From assembly GCF_022179085.1 (NCBI RefSeq), contig NZ_BPQE01000013.1, forward strand, positions 1 through 64,000: DNA of 64,000 nt, read 5' to 3'. Below the pieces are notes generated by a model. The model worked only from the letters and a program-made list of their open reading frames with translations, did not search any database and was not told the DNA's origin. The position numbers were made by a program, and so were the translations under genes. Origin of the DNA: Methylobacterium aerolatum (lineage in GTDB: Bacteria; Pseudomonadota; Alphaproteobacteria; Rhizobiales; Beijerinckiaceae). Shown here one piece after another: positions 6,372 through 14,729 of the stretch (position 1 is its first letter; every line of letters begins with the position of its first letter).

Positions 6372-8846
6372 TCAGGCCGCGTTGGTCATGCCCTCCTCCG
6401 ACCAGACGATGGTGCGCCCCGCCCCGTGGATGTAGCGGGTGAACCGCTCGATCGGCTGCGGCTTGCCGACGAGGTAGCCCTGCACCTCGTCGCAGGATTC
6501 GTCGGTGAGGAAGCGCATCTGGTGCGGCGTCTCCACGCCCTCCGCCACCACCCCCATGCCGAGGCTGCGCCCGAGGCCGAGGACCGCGCGGACGATCACC
6601 GCCGCCTGCGGGCTGCCCTCCACATGGCCGACGAAGGCGCGGTCGATCTTGATCTTGTCGAAGGGGAATGCCTGCAACGTCGCCAATGACGAGTATCCGG
6701 TGCCGAAATCGTCCATCGCGATGGAGATGCCCAGCGCCTTGAGGCGGCGCAGGATGCTGAGCGCCCGCTCCATGTCGTTGATGATGACCGATTCGGTGAT
6801 CTCCAGTTCGAGCCGCGTGGGCGAGAGGCCCGCCTCGGCCAGGATCGCCAGCACCCGCTCCGCGAGGTCCGCCTGCTGAAATTGCAGGGGCGAGAGGTTC
6901 ACCGCGATCTTCAGGGGCCGGGTCCAGGTCGCCGCCTCGCGGCAGGCCGCCCGCAGCACCCACTCCCCGAGGGGCATGATGAGGCCGCACTCCTCCGCGA
7001 GGGGCACGAAGGTGCTCGGCGGGATCAGCCCGCGGGCGGGGTGCTGCCAGCGCACCAGCGCCTCGAAGCCCACGAGGTCGCGTCCGCCGGTCGTCACCTG
7101 CGGCTGGTAGTGGAGCGTGAGCTCGTTCTCCTCGATGGCCCGGCGGAGGTCGCTCTCCAGCTCCCGGCGCTCGGCCGCGGCGGCGTCCATCGCGGCGGCG
7201 AAGATGCGGTGGGTGTTCCGGCCCTCGGCCTTCGCCCGGTAGAGGGCGAGGTCGGCGCGCTTCATCACCTCCTCGCCGTTGGTCCCGTGCCGGGGCGCCA
7301 GGGCGATGCCGATGCTGAGGCCGACCTCCACGGCCTGCCCCTCCACGCGGATCGGCTCGCCCACGGAGGCGATCAGGCGCCCGGCCAGCCCTTCGAGGGC
7401 GTTCATGTCGGCGGCCTCCGCGATCAGCACGGCGAACTCGTCGCCGCCCAGGCGGGCCACCGTGTCCTCCGCCCGCAGCTCCAGGCGGATGCGGTGGGCG
7501 ACCGCCCGCAGCACGGTGTCCCCCGCGAGGTGCCCCAGCCGGTCGTTCACGGCCTTGAACCGGTCGAGGTCGAGGCACAGCACCGCCGCCGCCCCGCCGC
7601 GCGCGCGCAGCTCGGCCAAGCGCTCCTCCAGCCGGTCGTAGAACAGGGCGCGGTTGGGCAGGTCGGTGAGGCCGTCGTGGCGGGCCATGTGGGCGATCTG
7701 CCGTTCCGCCGCCTTGCGCGCGCCGATGTCGATCTGGGTCGCCACGAAGCGCAGCGGCGTGCCGTCCGCCGCGCGGTCCACCACGCGGCCCCGGGTGAGG
7801 AGCCACGCCCAGGTGCCGTCCTTGCGGCGCATCCGGTGCTCGACCTCGTAGGTCGCCGCCCGGCCCTCCAGGTGGTCGGCCAGCACCCGCTCCGTCAACG
7901 CCGCATCCTCCGGGTGCAGGAGGCTACGCCACGTGCGGGCGTGGGCCTCCATCTCGCCCGGCTCGTAGCCCAGGAAGCGCCACCAGCGCTCCGAGCACCA
8001 CGCCGCCCCGGTGGCGAGGTCGCAATCCCACAGGCCGTCGCTGCCCGCATCCAGCGCCAGGGCGAGGCGGGCCTCGCTCTCCGCGATGCGCCGCTTGCCC
8101 TCACGCAGGCTCCGGTTCGTCTGGCGCAGGTGCTCCGCCACGAGGGACAGGGCCAGGATCGCGAGCACGGTGAGCATCCCCACCGCGATCCCGCTCGCCA
8201 GCATCGCCTTGGGGAAGTCGCCCGCCTCGGGGGCCCGGGACGGGTCCGGCTCGATCACCACGGCGGTCATGGCGATGAAGTGCAGGCAGGCGATCGCCCC
8301 GGTCAGCACCGTCGCCGCCTCCAGTTGCAGGCGGCGCCCGCCGGGCCGCGTCGCCAGGAGCAGCGCCGCGCCCGAGAGGCCGCACCCGGCCGTCACCGCC
8401 GCCGCCACCAGGGGCCAGTGCCAGCCGATCGTCCCGGCGAGCCGGATGCCGGCCATGCCGGTGAAGTGCATCGCCGCGATGCCGAGGCCAAGGACGATCC
8501 CGGCGCCGACCGTGGCGGCCGCCCGCCGGGTGGTGCGCGCGAGCGCCAGGGCACCGCAGGCCGAGGCCGTGCCGACGACCAGCGAGAGCACCGTGAGCGC
8601 CGGATCGTATCCGATCCCGAAACCGGGATCGTAGCCCAGCATCGCGATGAAGTGGGTGCTCCAGATGCCGATGCCGGCGGTAATCCCGGCGCCGCCGACC
8701 CAGAGGATATGTCCCGCCGAACTCTCCGAGCGCGACTGCCGCAGCAGATACACGGTGGTGACGCTCGATAACCAACACACCAGGGCGGCCAGGGGCACGG
8801 CCCAGAACGTATGCTCTTGCGTCAGGCAGGTGATGGCACGGTACAT
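6372..8846 (-). CDS. MHYT-PAS-GGDEF-EAL membrane protein (cyclic-di-GMP turnover)
   Basis: The 824-residue product starts at ATG 8846, giving MYRAITCLTQEH as is usual for MHYT proteins; an ATG 15 codons upstream is possible. Seven or so membrane segments in the first 240 residues carry the MHYT signatures WSTHFIAML, AAMHFTGM and CLHFIAMT, proposed to bind metal and sense O2, CO or NO. A PAS domain follows, then GGDEF with an intact RLGGDEFAVL. An EAL domain comes last, with GFEALVRWQHP and the acidic loop DDFGTGYSS. It should be able to make and/or break cyclic-di-GMP at the inner membrane. Its position beside adhesin genes fits control of the attached versus motile state. Confidence 0.95.
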   Translation of the reverse strand: MYRAITCLTQEHTFWAVPLAALVCWLSSVTTVYLLRQSRSESSAGHILWVGGAGITAGIGIWSTHFIAMLGYDPGFGIGYDPALTVLSLVVGTASACGALALARTTRRAAATVGAGIVLGLGIAAMHFTGMAGIRLAGTIGWHWPLVAAAVTAGCGLSGAALLLATRPGGRRLQLEAATVLTGAIACLHFIAMTAVVIEPDPSRAPEAGDFPKAMLASGIAVGMLTVLAILALSLVAEHLRQTNRSLREGKRRIAESEARLALALDAGSDGLWDCDLATGAAWCSERWWRFLGYEPGEMEAHARTWRSLLHPEDAALTERVLADHLEGRAATYEVEHRMRRKDGTWAWLLTRGRVVDRAADGTPLRFVATQIDIGARKAAERQIAHMARHDGLTDLPNRALFYDRLEERLAELRARGGAAAVLCLDLDRFKAVNDRLGHLAGDTVLRAVAHRIRLELRAEDTVARLGGDEFAVLIAEAADMNALEGLAGRLIASVGEPIRVEGQAVEVGLSIGIALAPRHGTNGEEVMKRADLALYRAKAEGRNTHRIFAAAMDAAAAERRELESDLRRAIEENELTLHYQPQVTTGGRDLVGFEALVRWQHPARGLIPPSTFVPLAEECGLIMPLGEWVLRAACREAATWTRPLKIAVNLSPLQFQQADLAERVLAILAEAGLSPTRLELEITESVIINDMERALSILRRLKALGISIAMDDFGTGYSSLATLQAFPFDKIKIDRAFVGHVEGSPQAAVIVRAVLGLGRSLGMGVVAEGVETPHQMRFLTDESCDEVQGYLVGKPQPIERFTRYIHGAGRTIVWSEEGMTNAA

Positions 8847-9061
8847 TGGAACGTTCGCGCGAATCCCGATGCGCTCACCATCCCCCGCCACAACTTTCGG
8901 ATGTGTTTACGTACAACCTGTAAGCGAAATAGCCGACTTCGGATCGAAAGCGGATGCGCATCCGGCCGAGCCCCGGCGGCGCGTCGCCGTGGCCGGGAAC
9001 GGACCGGTCGGTCCGACGCTTGGACCGGGGACGCACCGGCCCCCCTCGCTCCGGATCACCC

Positions 9062-10171
9062 ATGGCCCGCACCTCGCCGCTGATCGCCCTCCTCCTCGCC
9101 CTCGGCTTCACCGGTCCCGCCCTCGCGCAGGAGCCGACGGCCGCCGGGTCGGAGGCCCTGAAGCCCGTGCTCCAGAGCGACAGCCTCGTCTTCAACGGCG
9201 TCACCCGTTCGAAGGACGGGAGGGTCTTCTCGCCCTTCCAGCGGCAGACCAAGGACACGGGGATCGAACTCGGGGAGTGGAAGGACGGCAAGGTGGTCGC
9301 CTATCCGGACGAGGCCTGGAACGGCTGGAAGACCGGCGACGATCCCACAAAGGCTTTCGTGACCGCGAACGCCATCCGCATCGGACCGGACGGCGATCTC
9401 TGGGTGGTGGACAAGGGCTTCCAGGGCATGGGCGAGACGCCGCTCCCCGGTGGCGCGAAGCTGGTGCAGATCGACCTCGCGACCAACACCGTGCGGAAGG
9501 TCTACCCCCTGCAGGCGATCATCCGCGAGAAGAGCTTCATCGACGATTTCCGCTTCAACGGCCGCAAGGTCTATCTCACCGATGCCGGAAGCCCGGGGAT
9601 CGCCGTGCTCGACCTCGACTCGGGACAGCTGCACCGGGTCCTCGACGGGCATTGGTCGACGGTCGCCCAGCGTCCGCTCACCGGCCAGGGCCGGGTGCTG
9701 CGCGACGACAAGGGCCGGCTGCTCGCGATCCACGCCGACCAGCTCGAAGTCTCGCCGGACGGGAAGACCTTCTATTATCAGGCCTGCACCGGGCCGCTCT
9801 ACAGCATCGAGACCCGATGGCTCGACGACGAGACCGCGAGCGACGACGAGCGCGGCAAGCACGTGAAGCTCCACGCCGCCACGGTGTCCACCGGGGGCAC
9901 GGCAATCGACGCCGCCGGCAACATCTACGCGAGCGACACGGATGGACTCCGCGTCCTCAAGATCGCGCCGGACGGGACCATGAGCACCCTGGTGCAGGAC
10001 CCGCGCCTCGTCTGGGTCGATGCCATGTGGATCGACGAGTCGGGCGGCCTCTGGATCCCCGCCGCGCAGATGAACCGGACCCCGGCCATGAACGGCGGCG
10101 AATCCTCGGCGGTGAAATTCCCCACGACGATTTTCCGCCTGGAAATCGGCGCCAAGCCGGTACCGAACTGA
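9062..10171 (+). CDS. Secreted Yellow / major royal jelly protein-like beta-propeller
   Basis: The 369-residue product begins with a clear signal peptide (ARTSPLIALLLALGFTGPALAQ) after ATG 9062. The mature part has propeller-like repeats such as NAIRIGPDGDLWVVDKG, IDDFRFNGRKVYLTDAG and AIDAAGNIYASDTDG, typical of the bacterial Yellow/MRJP family and related SMP-30 propellers. It is predicted to be periplasmic. Biochemical roles of bacterial members are largely unknown; sugar-lactone or dopachrome-type chemistry has been suggested for relatives. It is divergently transcribed from the MHYT protein with 215 bp between the chosen starts. Confidence 0.85.
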   Translation: MARTSPLIALLLALGFTGPALAQEPTAAGSEALKPVLQSDSLVFNGVTRSKDGRVFSPFQRQTKDTGIELGEWKDGKVVAYPDEAWNGWKTGDDPTKAFVTANAIRIGPDGDLWVVDKGFQGMGETPLPGGAKLVQIDLATNTVRKVYPLQAIIREKSFIDDFRFNGRKVYLTDAGSPGIAVLDLDSGQLHRVLDGHWSTVAQRPLTGQGRVLRDDKGRLLAIHADQLEVSPDGKTFYYQACTGPLYSIETRWLDDETASDDERGKHVKLHAATVSTGGTAIDAAGNIYASDTDGLRVLKIAPDGTMSTLVQDPRLVWVDAMWIDESGGLWIPAAQMNRTPAMNGGESSAVKFPTTIFRLEIGAKPVPN

Positions 10172-10284
10172 CGCCGCGATCCGGCGGTGGATGGCCGCAC
10201 CCGTCCCCCTCGTTCGAGCGCAGGTTGTTCGGGTAGATGGAGGTTCCGCGGCGACTCGACCGCCGCCCCATTCTGCGCGGGACG

Positions 10285-10542
10285 ATGGCAGGACACGGAT
10301 CTGGTGACCCGACCGAGCGCCTCGCTCAGGTCCAACGCCTCGCGACGGAACTCGCCGCCCGGGTCCGCTACGCGCAGATCGTTGAGCGTGCCATCCCGCC
10401 GGAGCAGATCACGGCCCTCGTCGAAGCCGCCCGCCTGCTTCAGGAGCGCGGCGAGCCCTGGCCGCATCTGGTGGCCGAGGTGCTCCAGCGGATCGTGGAC
10501 GAGATGGAGCAGGCGCCGGAGGACGGGACCGGAGCGTCCTGA
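10285..10542 (+). CDS. Small hypothetical protein
   Basis: The 85-residue product from ATG 10285 (an upstream ATG at 10237 gives 101 residues) is helical, acidic and charged, with LAQVQRLATELAARV and VAEVLQRIVDEMEQA helices that suggest a soluble coiled or bundled fold. Codon use matches neighbouring genes. No family is recognised. It stands alone between the Yellow-like gene and a small membrane protein. Confidence 0.55.
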   Translation: MAGHGSGDPTERLAQVQRLATELAARVRYAQIVERAIPPEQITALVEAARLLQERGEPWPHLVAEVLQRIVDEMEQAPEDGTGAS

Positions 10543-10721
10543 GAGTCCGGCCGGAGGGGTCGTCGCCCCGCTCGCAAAGACGAAGTGGCCTTCAGGGGCC
10601 GCCGGGGGCTTTCCGACCAGACACTGAGGGCAGCGGCCTCGGGTGGCGCCGCGCCGCAGCACGGAGCGTGGCACCGTTGCAAGCCCGGCGCGTTGCTGTC
10701 CGTCACGACAGAAGGCCCACG

Positions 10722-11075
10722 ATGTTCCGTTCCGAAACGCCCCCGCCGCCCGGCAATTTGGAAGTCGCCGAGCCACCGCCCTCCGAGTCGCCCACCGTCG
10801 CCCAGCTCAAGGGCGACATCGACAGCGGACGCACCGGTGACAAGGTCCCGCATCTCGACGTGGGCGCGGCGATGCTCGGCACCTGCGAAGAGGCGGGCGG
10901 CGCCCCTCCCACCCCGCAGCAGGTGAAGCTCGCGCGGGCCAACGAGGCGGCCTCGCCCCGTGTGCGCGCGGCGGCTGATCCGCATGGGCAGCGCGCCTGG
11001 ACGCTCCCGCTGTTTCTCGGAATCGTCGGGACCATCGGCGCGGTCCTCGTGGCGGGTGTGTGGGCAATCCACTGA
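10722..11075 (+). CDS. Small tail-anchored membrane protein, unknown
   Basis: The 117-residue product starts at ATG 10722, chosen because AGAAGG lies 7 bases upstream. The first 95 residues are Pro- and charge-rich and look disordered. The last 20 (LPLFLGIVGTIGAVLVAGVW) form one membrane segment ending at the C-terminus. The topology is therefore a cytoplasmic domain with a C-terminal anchor. No function is recognised. Confidence 0.6.
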   Translation: MFRSETPPPPGNLEVAEPPPSESPTVAQLKGDIDSGRTGDKVPHLDVGAAMLGTCEEAGGAPPTPQQVKLARANEAASPRVRAAADPHGQRAWTLPLFLGIVGTIGAVLVAGVWAIH

Positions 11076-11308
11076 TCGGCCGGCGTCGGCACCCGGTTCT
11101 TTAGTACCACCCGGCGGTCTAGCGGATCGCCGTTCGCCGTATTCGCGACTGTCGCGCGCCCTGACGCCGCCTCGCGCCGCCCTCGAATGGCGCGCCAAGC
11201 TTGACCATGACGAGATTCCTTGGAAAGGTTACTCACTACCGAGGGGGGACGTAGCGGCGTCTCAGTAGTTTTCACCGACCCTTAACCATTGCCTTTTCTG
11301 CGCCTGGT

Positions 11309-11325
11309 GAGTTTGACATAAACTC
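11309..11325. promoter_or_regulatory. Perfect 6-bp inverted repeat before the exosortase cassette
   Basis: GAGTTT-gacat-AAACTC is a perfect inverted repeat that sits 27 bp upstream of ATG 11353 and immediately before a possible GTG start at 11326. It lies in an AT-richer stretch that also contains TTGACA-like sequence. It could be an operator or an mRNA hairpin near the ribosome site; which one cannot be told from sequence. Confidence 0.4.
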
Positions 11326-11352
11326 GTGAGTTCAGTGTCGAGCACGCTTCCG

Positions 11353-11958
11353 ATGCCCTACCTCCGCACGTCCTTCCTGGCCCTGGCCTTCGTCAGCCTC
11401 GCGGTTCCGGCCGCCGCGGCGGGTGCGGATGATCTCGACCCCAAGGTCCTGGTCGCCGACACCAAAAGCTGCGGATCGGCCAAGACCGGGAACGGCCCCT
11501 CGGACACCATCGAATTCAAGGCGCTCGGCGGCTCCATGGCCCTCGAAGGCGCCAAGAACCTGTGCTTCGGCAACACCTCGAACTCGGCGATCGCCGTCGC
11601 CGCCCCCGTCGGCGGTCCTTCGGCCCAGGGTTCGATTACGCCCACCGCCATCGTCGGCGGGACCGCGGGCGGCGGTGGCGGCGGTGGTGGCGGCACCAGG
11701 GACGCCACCCCCACCACCGGCAGCCCCGCAGGGTCCGGCCAGTCGACGCTCGCGAACCTCCTGTCGAGCGACACCGGCAGCAGCTCCTCTCTGTTCGGCA
11801 GCAGCAACTCCCCCTCGACCTTCTTCGGTGGCGGCGGCGGTGGTGGCGGCTCGAATGTCGGCGCCCCTGGCCCCGAGGCGGGTGCCGGCCTTCCGTTCCT
11901 GATCGGCGCGGGCATCTACGCCCTCGTGCGTCGCCGTCGCGCCCGCATCCGTTCCTGA
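11353..11958 (+). CDS. Putative exosortase substrate: secreted Gly-rich protein with a sorting tail
   Basis: The 201-residue product has a signal peptide (LRTSFLALAFVSLAVPAAAA). Its mature part has two cysteines (KSCGS and NLCFGN) and long polyglycine and Ser-rich linkers. The C-terminus reads GPEAGAGLPFLIGAG followed by IYALVRRRRARIRS. Short Pro-containing motif, membrane segment and arginine cluster is the general plan of exosortase-sorted proteins, although the motif is not the canonical VPEP. The putative exosortase gene starts 16 bp downstream on the same strand, which strongly supports the pairing. A GTG at 11326 is an alternative start. The role of the mature protein is unknown; surface or extracellular-matrix display is inferred. 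Confidence 0.75.
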   Translation: MPYLRTSFLALAFVSLAVPAAAAGADDLDPKVLVADTKSCGSAKTGNGPSDTIEFKALGGSMALEGAKNLCFGNTSNSAIAVAAPVGGPSAQGSITPTAIVGGTAGGGGGGGGGTRDATPTTGSPAGSGQSTLANLLSSDTGSSSSLFGSSNSPSTFFGGGGGGGGSNVGAPGPEAGAGLPFLIGAGIYALVRRRRARIRS

Positions 11959-11974
11959 TCGACCGGGGCCCGCG

Positions 11975-12784
11975 ATGACCCGCATCCGCGCCATCGGCCG
12001 GATCGACGCGCTGTCCAGGCTGGCCATCATCGGATTCCTCAACGCCATCTCCTTCAACATCGAGAAGGCGGTGCTGGAACTGGGCGTCACCGGCGCGATC
12101 ACCAGTACCTTCGGCATCAGCGTCATCGTCTGGGTCGCGGCCTTCGTCGCGGTGACGGAGTTGCGCAAGGAGCCTGACCGGCCCCTCGCCGCCGGCGAGG
12201 AATGGCGGCTGATCGCCCTCGCCGTGTTCTTCATCCTGCCCGTCAAATACGTCAGTTGGGTCGGCCTGACCCTCCTCGCCCTCGACATCCTGTCGGCCTC
12301 CGAACGGGATTCGGCGGCACGGCGGGCGGGCTGGATCCTGCTCGCGGTGACGTTCCCGATGTTTTGGAGCAAGCTGATTTTCTCGCTGTTCAGCGATCTG
12401 CTTCTCCAGGCCGACGCGATCCTCGTGAGCACCGCCCTCGGCTTGCCGAGGGAAGGGAACGTGATCACCCTGTCGGACGGCGTGAGCCATCTCTGGATCG
12501 CGGCGGGCTGCTCGTCCATGGCCAACGTCTCGCTCGCGGTCCTCGGCTGGACGCTCTTCCTGCACATGCGGCGGGAGACGGGATCGCCGGGCCTGCGCTG
12601 GGGCCTGCTCTGCTGCGTGGTGATCGTTGCGCTGAATGTCGGGCGCATCAGCCTGATCGGCCTGTACCCGGCGCATTACGATCTAATCCACGGCGCGGTG
12701 GGTGCGAGCATCGCAAGCTGGCTCATGGTGGCCGCCGTCTTCGGGACGCTGAGCTACGGGGCCCGCCATGCGGCTTCGGCCTAG
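11975..12784 (+). CDS. Exosortase/archaeosortase-family transpeptidase
   Basis: A 269-residue polytopic membrane protein. Three residues match the spacing expected for the exosortase catalytic triad: Cys179 in AAGCSSMAN, Arg224 in LNVGRIS and His239 in DLIHGAVG, each at the edge of a membrane segment. Exosortases are thought to cleave C-terminal sorting signals at the outer face of the inner membrane and hand substrates on for modification or export. The gene sits 16 bp after a protein with a sorting-type tail and overlaps the next gene by 17 bp, so the three probably form one operon. No exopolysaccharide genes flank it, unlike many EpsH loci. Confidence 0.85.
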   Translation: MTRIRAIGRIDALSRLAIIGFLNAISFNIEKAVLELGVTGAITSTFGISVIVWVAAFVAVTELRKEPDRPLAAGEEWRLIALAVFFILPVKYVSWVGLTLLALDILSASERDSAARRAGWILLAVTFPMFWSKLIFSLFSDLLLQADAILVSTALGLPREGNVITLSDGVSHLWIAAGCSSMANVSLAVLGWTLFLHMRRETGSPGLRWGLLCCVVIVALNVGRISLIGLYPAHYDLIHGAVGASIASWLMVAAVFGTLSYGARHAASA

Positions 12785-13292
12785 CAGGGTCCTCCTGCCC
12801 GTCGTCGCGCTGGGCCTGCTGGTCTCCGTCCCCCTCAAGGCCTGGACCATTGTCTCCAACCATTCGCAGCAAGGCCCGGAGGCCGAGGTCGCCCTAGCGG
12901 ACGCCCTGGAGCAGGCGGGCTACCGTACGAGCTACGAAGACCGCGTCCTCGGCCGGAGGGCGGTGGTGGCCGAGGCAGGGTCCTGCCGCATCTGGCTGGG
13001 CATCGTCTCCGGCGAGGGCTGGCACAGGGACATCGCCGTGAAGAGCGCGTCGCCTCAGGAGGAGGTCGCGTTCTTCTTCAAGGGGCACGCCTACCCCGAC
13101 CAGCCGATCTGGGACACGTGGCTCGACGAGAAGGCCGCCGTGCTCGCCCGCTCCTTCGCCTTGCCCCTGCACCCCTCGCCCGTCGTTGCCGCCCATCTCG
13201 GCCCCGGCTGCGCCATCGACAGGGAAGGCTTGGCGCAGCGCCTGAACGCGCCGTCCGGCGGGCAGGGCAAGGGTCCGGCCGAGCGGATGTGA
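12768..13292 (+). CDS. Exosortase-linked accessory protein
   Basis: The 174-residue product has one N-terminal membrane segment or uncleaved signal (SRVLLPVVALGLLVSVPL). A periplasmic domain follows, with segments such as SCRIWLGIVSGEGWHRDIAV and a terminal Pro/Gly-rich tail. The start codon lies inside the end of the exosortase gene, so translation is probably coupled. EpsI-like partners are common beside exosortases and this may be a divergent one, but I do not recognise the domain. Its job is inferred only from position. Confidence 0.7.
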   Translation: MRLRPSRVLLPVVALGLLVSVPLKAWTIVSNHSQQGPEAEVALADALEQAGYRTSYEDRVLGRRAVVAEAGSCRIWLGIVSGEGWHRDIAVKSASPQEEVAFFFKGHAYPDQPIWDTWLDEKAAVLARSFALPLHPSPVVAAHLGPGCAIDREGLAQRLNAPSGGQGKGPAERM

Positions 13293-13684
13293 CGGGGCGG
13301 GCCCGCCGCCCGCCATTCCAGCCCCGTCTCCGCAGCACAGATCCCCTCTCACGACGAGCGAGGAATTCGGTCACACCGGAGGAGCCGGCTCGGCATGCCC
13401 GGCAACTCGAAGCGGGATATTTCGGCACCGACAGGCCGCCGGACGAGACGTCCGCACCGCCCGAGACAGGAATACCGGCATTGGTCTAGATCAGCGAGAA
13501 TGCATTTTCTTGCATTATTCCGGCAAGCCTCTCCGGGACCACGGATCACATCATCTTGAGTGATCGCGAGCTAAGCAAATATCCGCATTCACAAGCAAAG
13601 AAATTTAATTTACTTGCCGGGTCCAGTCACGCTTGGCAGCTATCTTGAGCCGCGATGGCCGGCACGAAACCGGGAAGAAATGGA
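13293..13684. other. Intergenic region, AT-rich towards mucR
   Basis: No gene is supported. The half next to the MucR-like gene (about 13490-13640) is markedly AT-rich with several T-A steps, for example AAGAAATTTAATTTACTT, the kind of DNA MucR/Ros proteins bind. Autoregulation is therefore plausible. Confidence 0.5.
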
Positions 13685-14158
13685 ATGTCCGAAGAATTCG
13701 AGGCCACGTCTCCGTCGCTGCACCTCATCGTCGCCGATCTCGTGGCAGCCTACGTGTCGAACAACCGCGTGCCCTCCAACGAGCTGCCCGCCCTGATCGC
13801 CTGCGTGCGCGACGCCCTGGTCAAGCTGAGCGCGCCCGTCGCCGAGGCCGAGCGCGAGACCGTGGCGAAGCCGACGGCGGCGCAGATCCGCAAGTCGGTC
13901 CAGCACGGCGGGATCGTCAGCTTCCTCGACGGACGGAGCTACAAGACGCTCAAGCGCCACCTCGCGACCTACGGGCTGACCCCGGACACCTACCGCGAGC
14001 GGTTCGGACTGCGGGACGACTATCCGATGGTCGCGCCCGCCTACAGCGAGCGGCGCTCGCAACTCGCCAAGGATTTGGGCCTCGGCATCCGGGGCGGTCC
14101 CGCGGCGCCGAAGGCGGCGCAGCCCGCGAGCCTGCGGAAGCGCAGCCAGGCGGCCTGA
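13685..14158 (+). CDS. MucR/Ros-family transcriptional regulator without zinc-finger cysteines
   Basis: A 157-residue product from ATG 13685 (MSEEFEATS), preceded by GGGAAGAA; an ATG ten codons upstream is possible. The core KSVQHGGIVSFLDGRSYKTL and KRHLATYGLTPDTYRERFGL, then DYPMVAPAYSERRSQLAKDLG, is diagnostic of the family. By family knowledge MucR/Ros proteins control exopolysaccharide, motility and surface genes. Where the classical finger has CLEC, this protein has SFLD, and the last zinc histidine is replaced, so only one of the four ligands remains. Zinc-free members are known in Mesorhizobium and still bind DNA. Confidence 0.92.
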   Translation: MSEEFEATSPSLHLIVADLVAAYVSNNRVPSNELPALIACVRDALVKLSAPVAEAERETVAKPTAAQIRKSVQHGGIVSFLDGRSYKTLKRHLATYGLTPDTYRERFGLRDDYPMVAPAYSERRSQLAKDLGLGIRGGPAAPKAAQPASLRKRSQAA

Positions 14159-14253
14159 ATCCTTCCGCCGAACGGGCTAAGGAATAGCGCCGGTCCGACT
14201 TGGTCGGCTCCGCCCTAAGGGCAGTTCCGATCGGATTCGGATCGCCGCTCTCC

Positions 14254-14278
14254 CGTCATGGCTTCGCTCGCAATGACG
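14254..14278. repeat. Repeat family C, short copy
   Basis: CGTCATGGCTTCGCTCGCAATGACG has complementary ends and shares ATGGCTTCGCT and CGCAATGACG with the longer element at 18222-18327. It lies between two convergent genes and could act as a transcription or mRNA hairpin. Confidence 0.5.
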
Positions 14279-14315
14279 ACGGAGCGGAGGCGGCCCGGAG
14301 ATCCCGGACAAGGTC

Positions 14316-14567
14316 CTATCCCTGCAGGCTTTCCACGAAGTCGTCGGGGATTTCGCCCCACGAGCCGAGGACGGTGACGCCCTCCAACTCGCCGGTCTCG
14401 TCATCAGCAACGACCTTCAGGGCGGCGGCGCCCGGCATCCGCTTGGCCAGATTCTCGGCCTTCTTGATAGCGCCGCTCTCCGTCGAGGCCGACTCCTGTC
14501 GCCCCGGCCGGAGCCGTTTGCGGTGAAGTTCGAAGGGCTGCACCACGTAGCTCGTTCTCATCGCCAT
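14316..14567 (-). CDS. Small hypothetical protein
   Basis: An 83-residue product from ATG 14567, chosen because AAGGAG lies 7 bases upstream. The N-terminus (MAMRTSYVVQPFELHRK) is basic. The middle, SGAIKKAENLAKRMPGAAAL followed by KVVADDETGELEGVTVLGSW, suggests a small alpha/beta domain. No function is recognised. Codon use and the good ribosome site make the gene likely real. Confidence 0.7.
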   Translation of the reverse strand: MAMRTSYVVQPFELHRKRLRPGRQESASTESGAIKKAENLAKRMPGAAALKVVADDETGELEGVTVLGSWGEIPDDFVESLQG

Positions 14568-14729
14568 GGCGGGACTCCTTCGACGCCCCGCGCGGCGGCA
14601 CCCGTCCAAACTCCCGTAAGAAGGGGGCGACGCCTTGCGGACCCCCGCCCTATAGGGCCGCGACGCCCGCCGCGCCATCGGCCGGGCGCATGAAGGCGCA
14701 TCGCCCGCGAGGGACCGATGGCTGGGCCG

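Noticed and set aside
11326-11352. GTG 11326 as start of the exosortase substrate
   Set aside because: It would add nine polar residues before an otherwise standard signal peptide; ATG 11353 gives a better N-terminus, although neither has a strong ribosome site.
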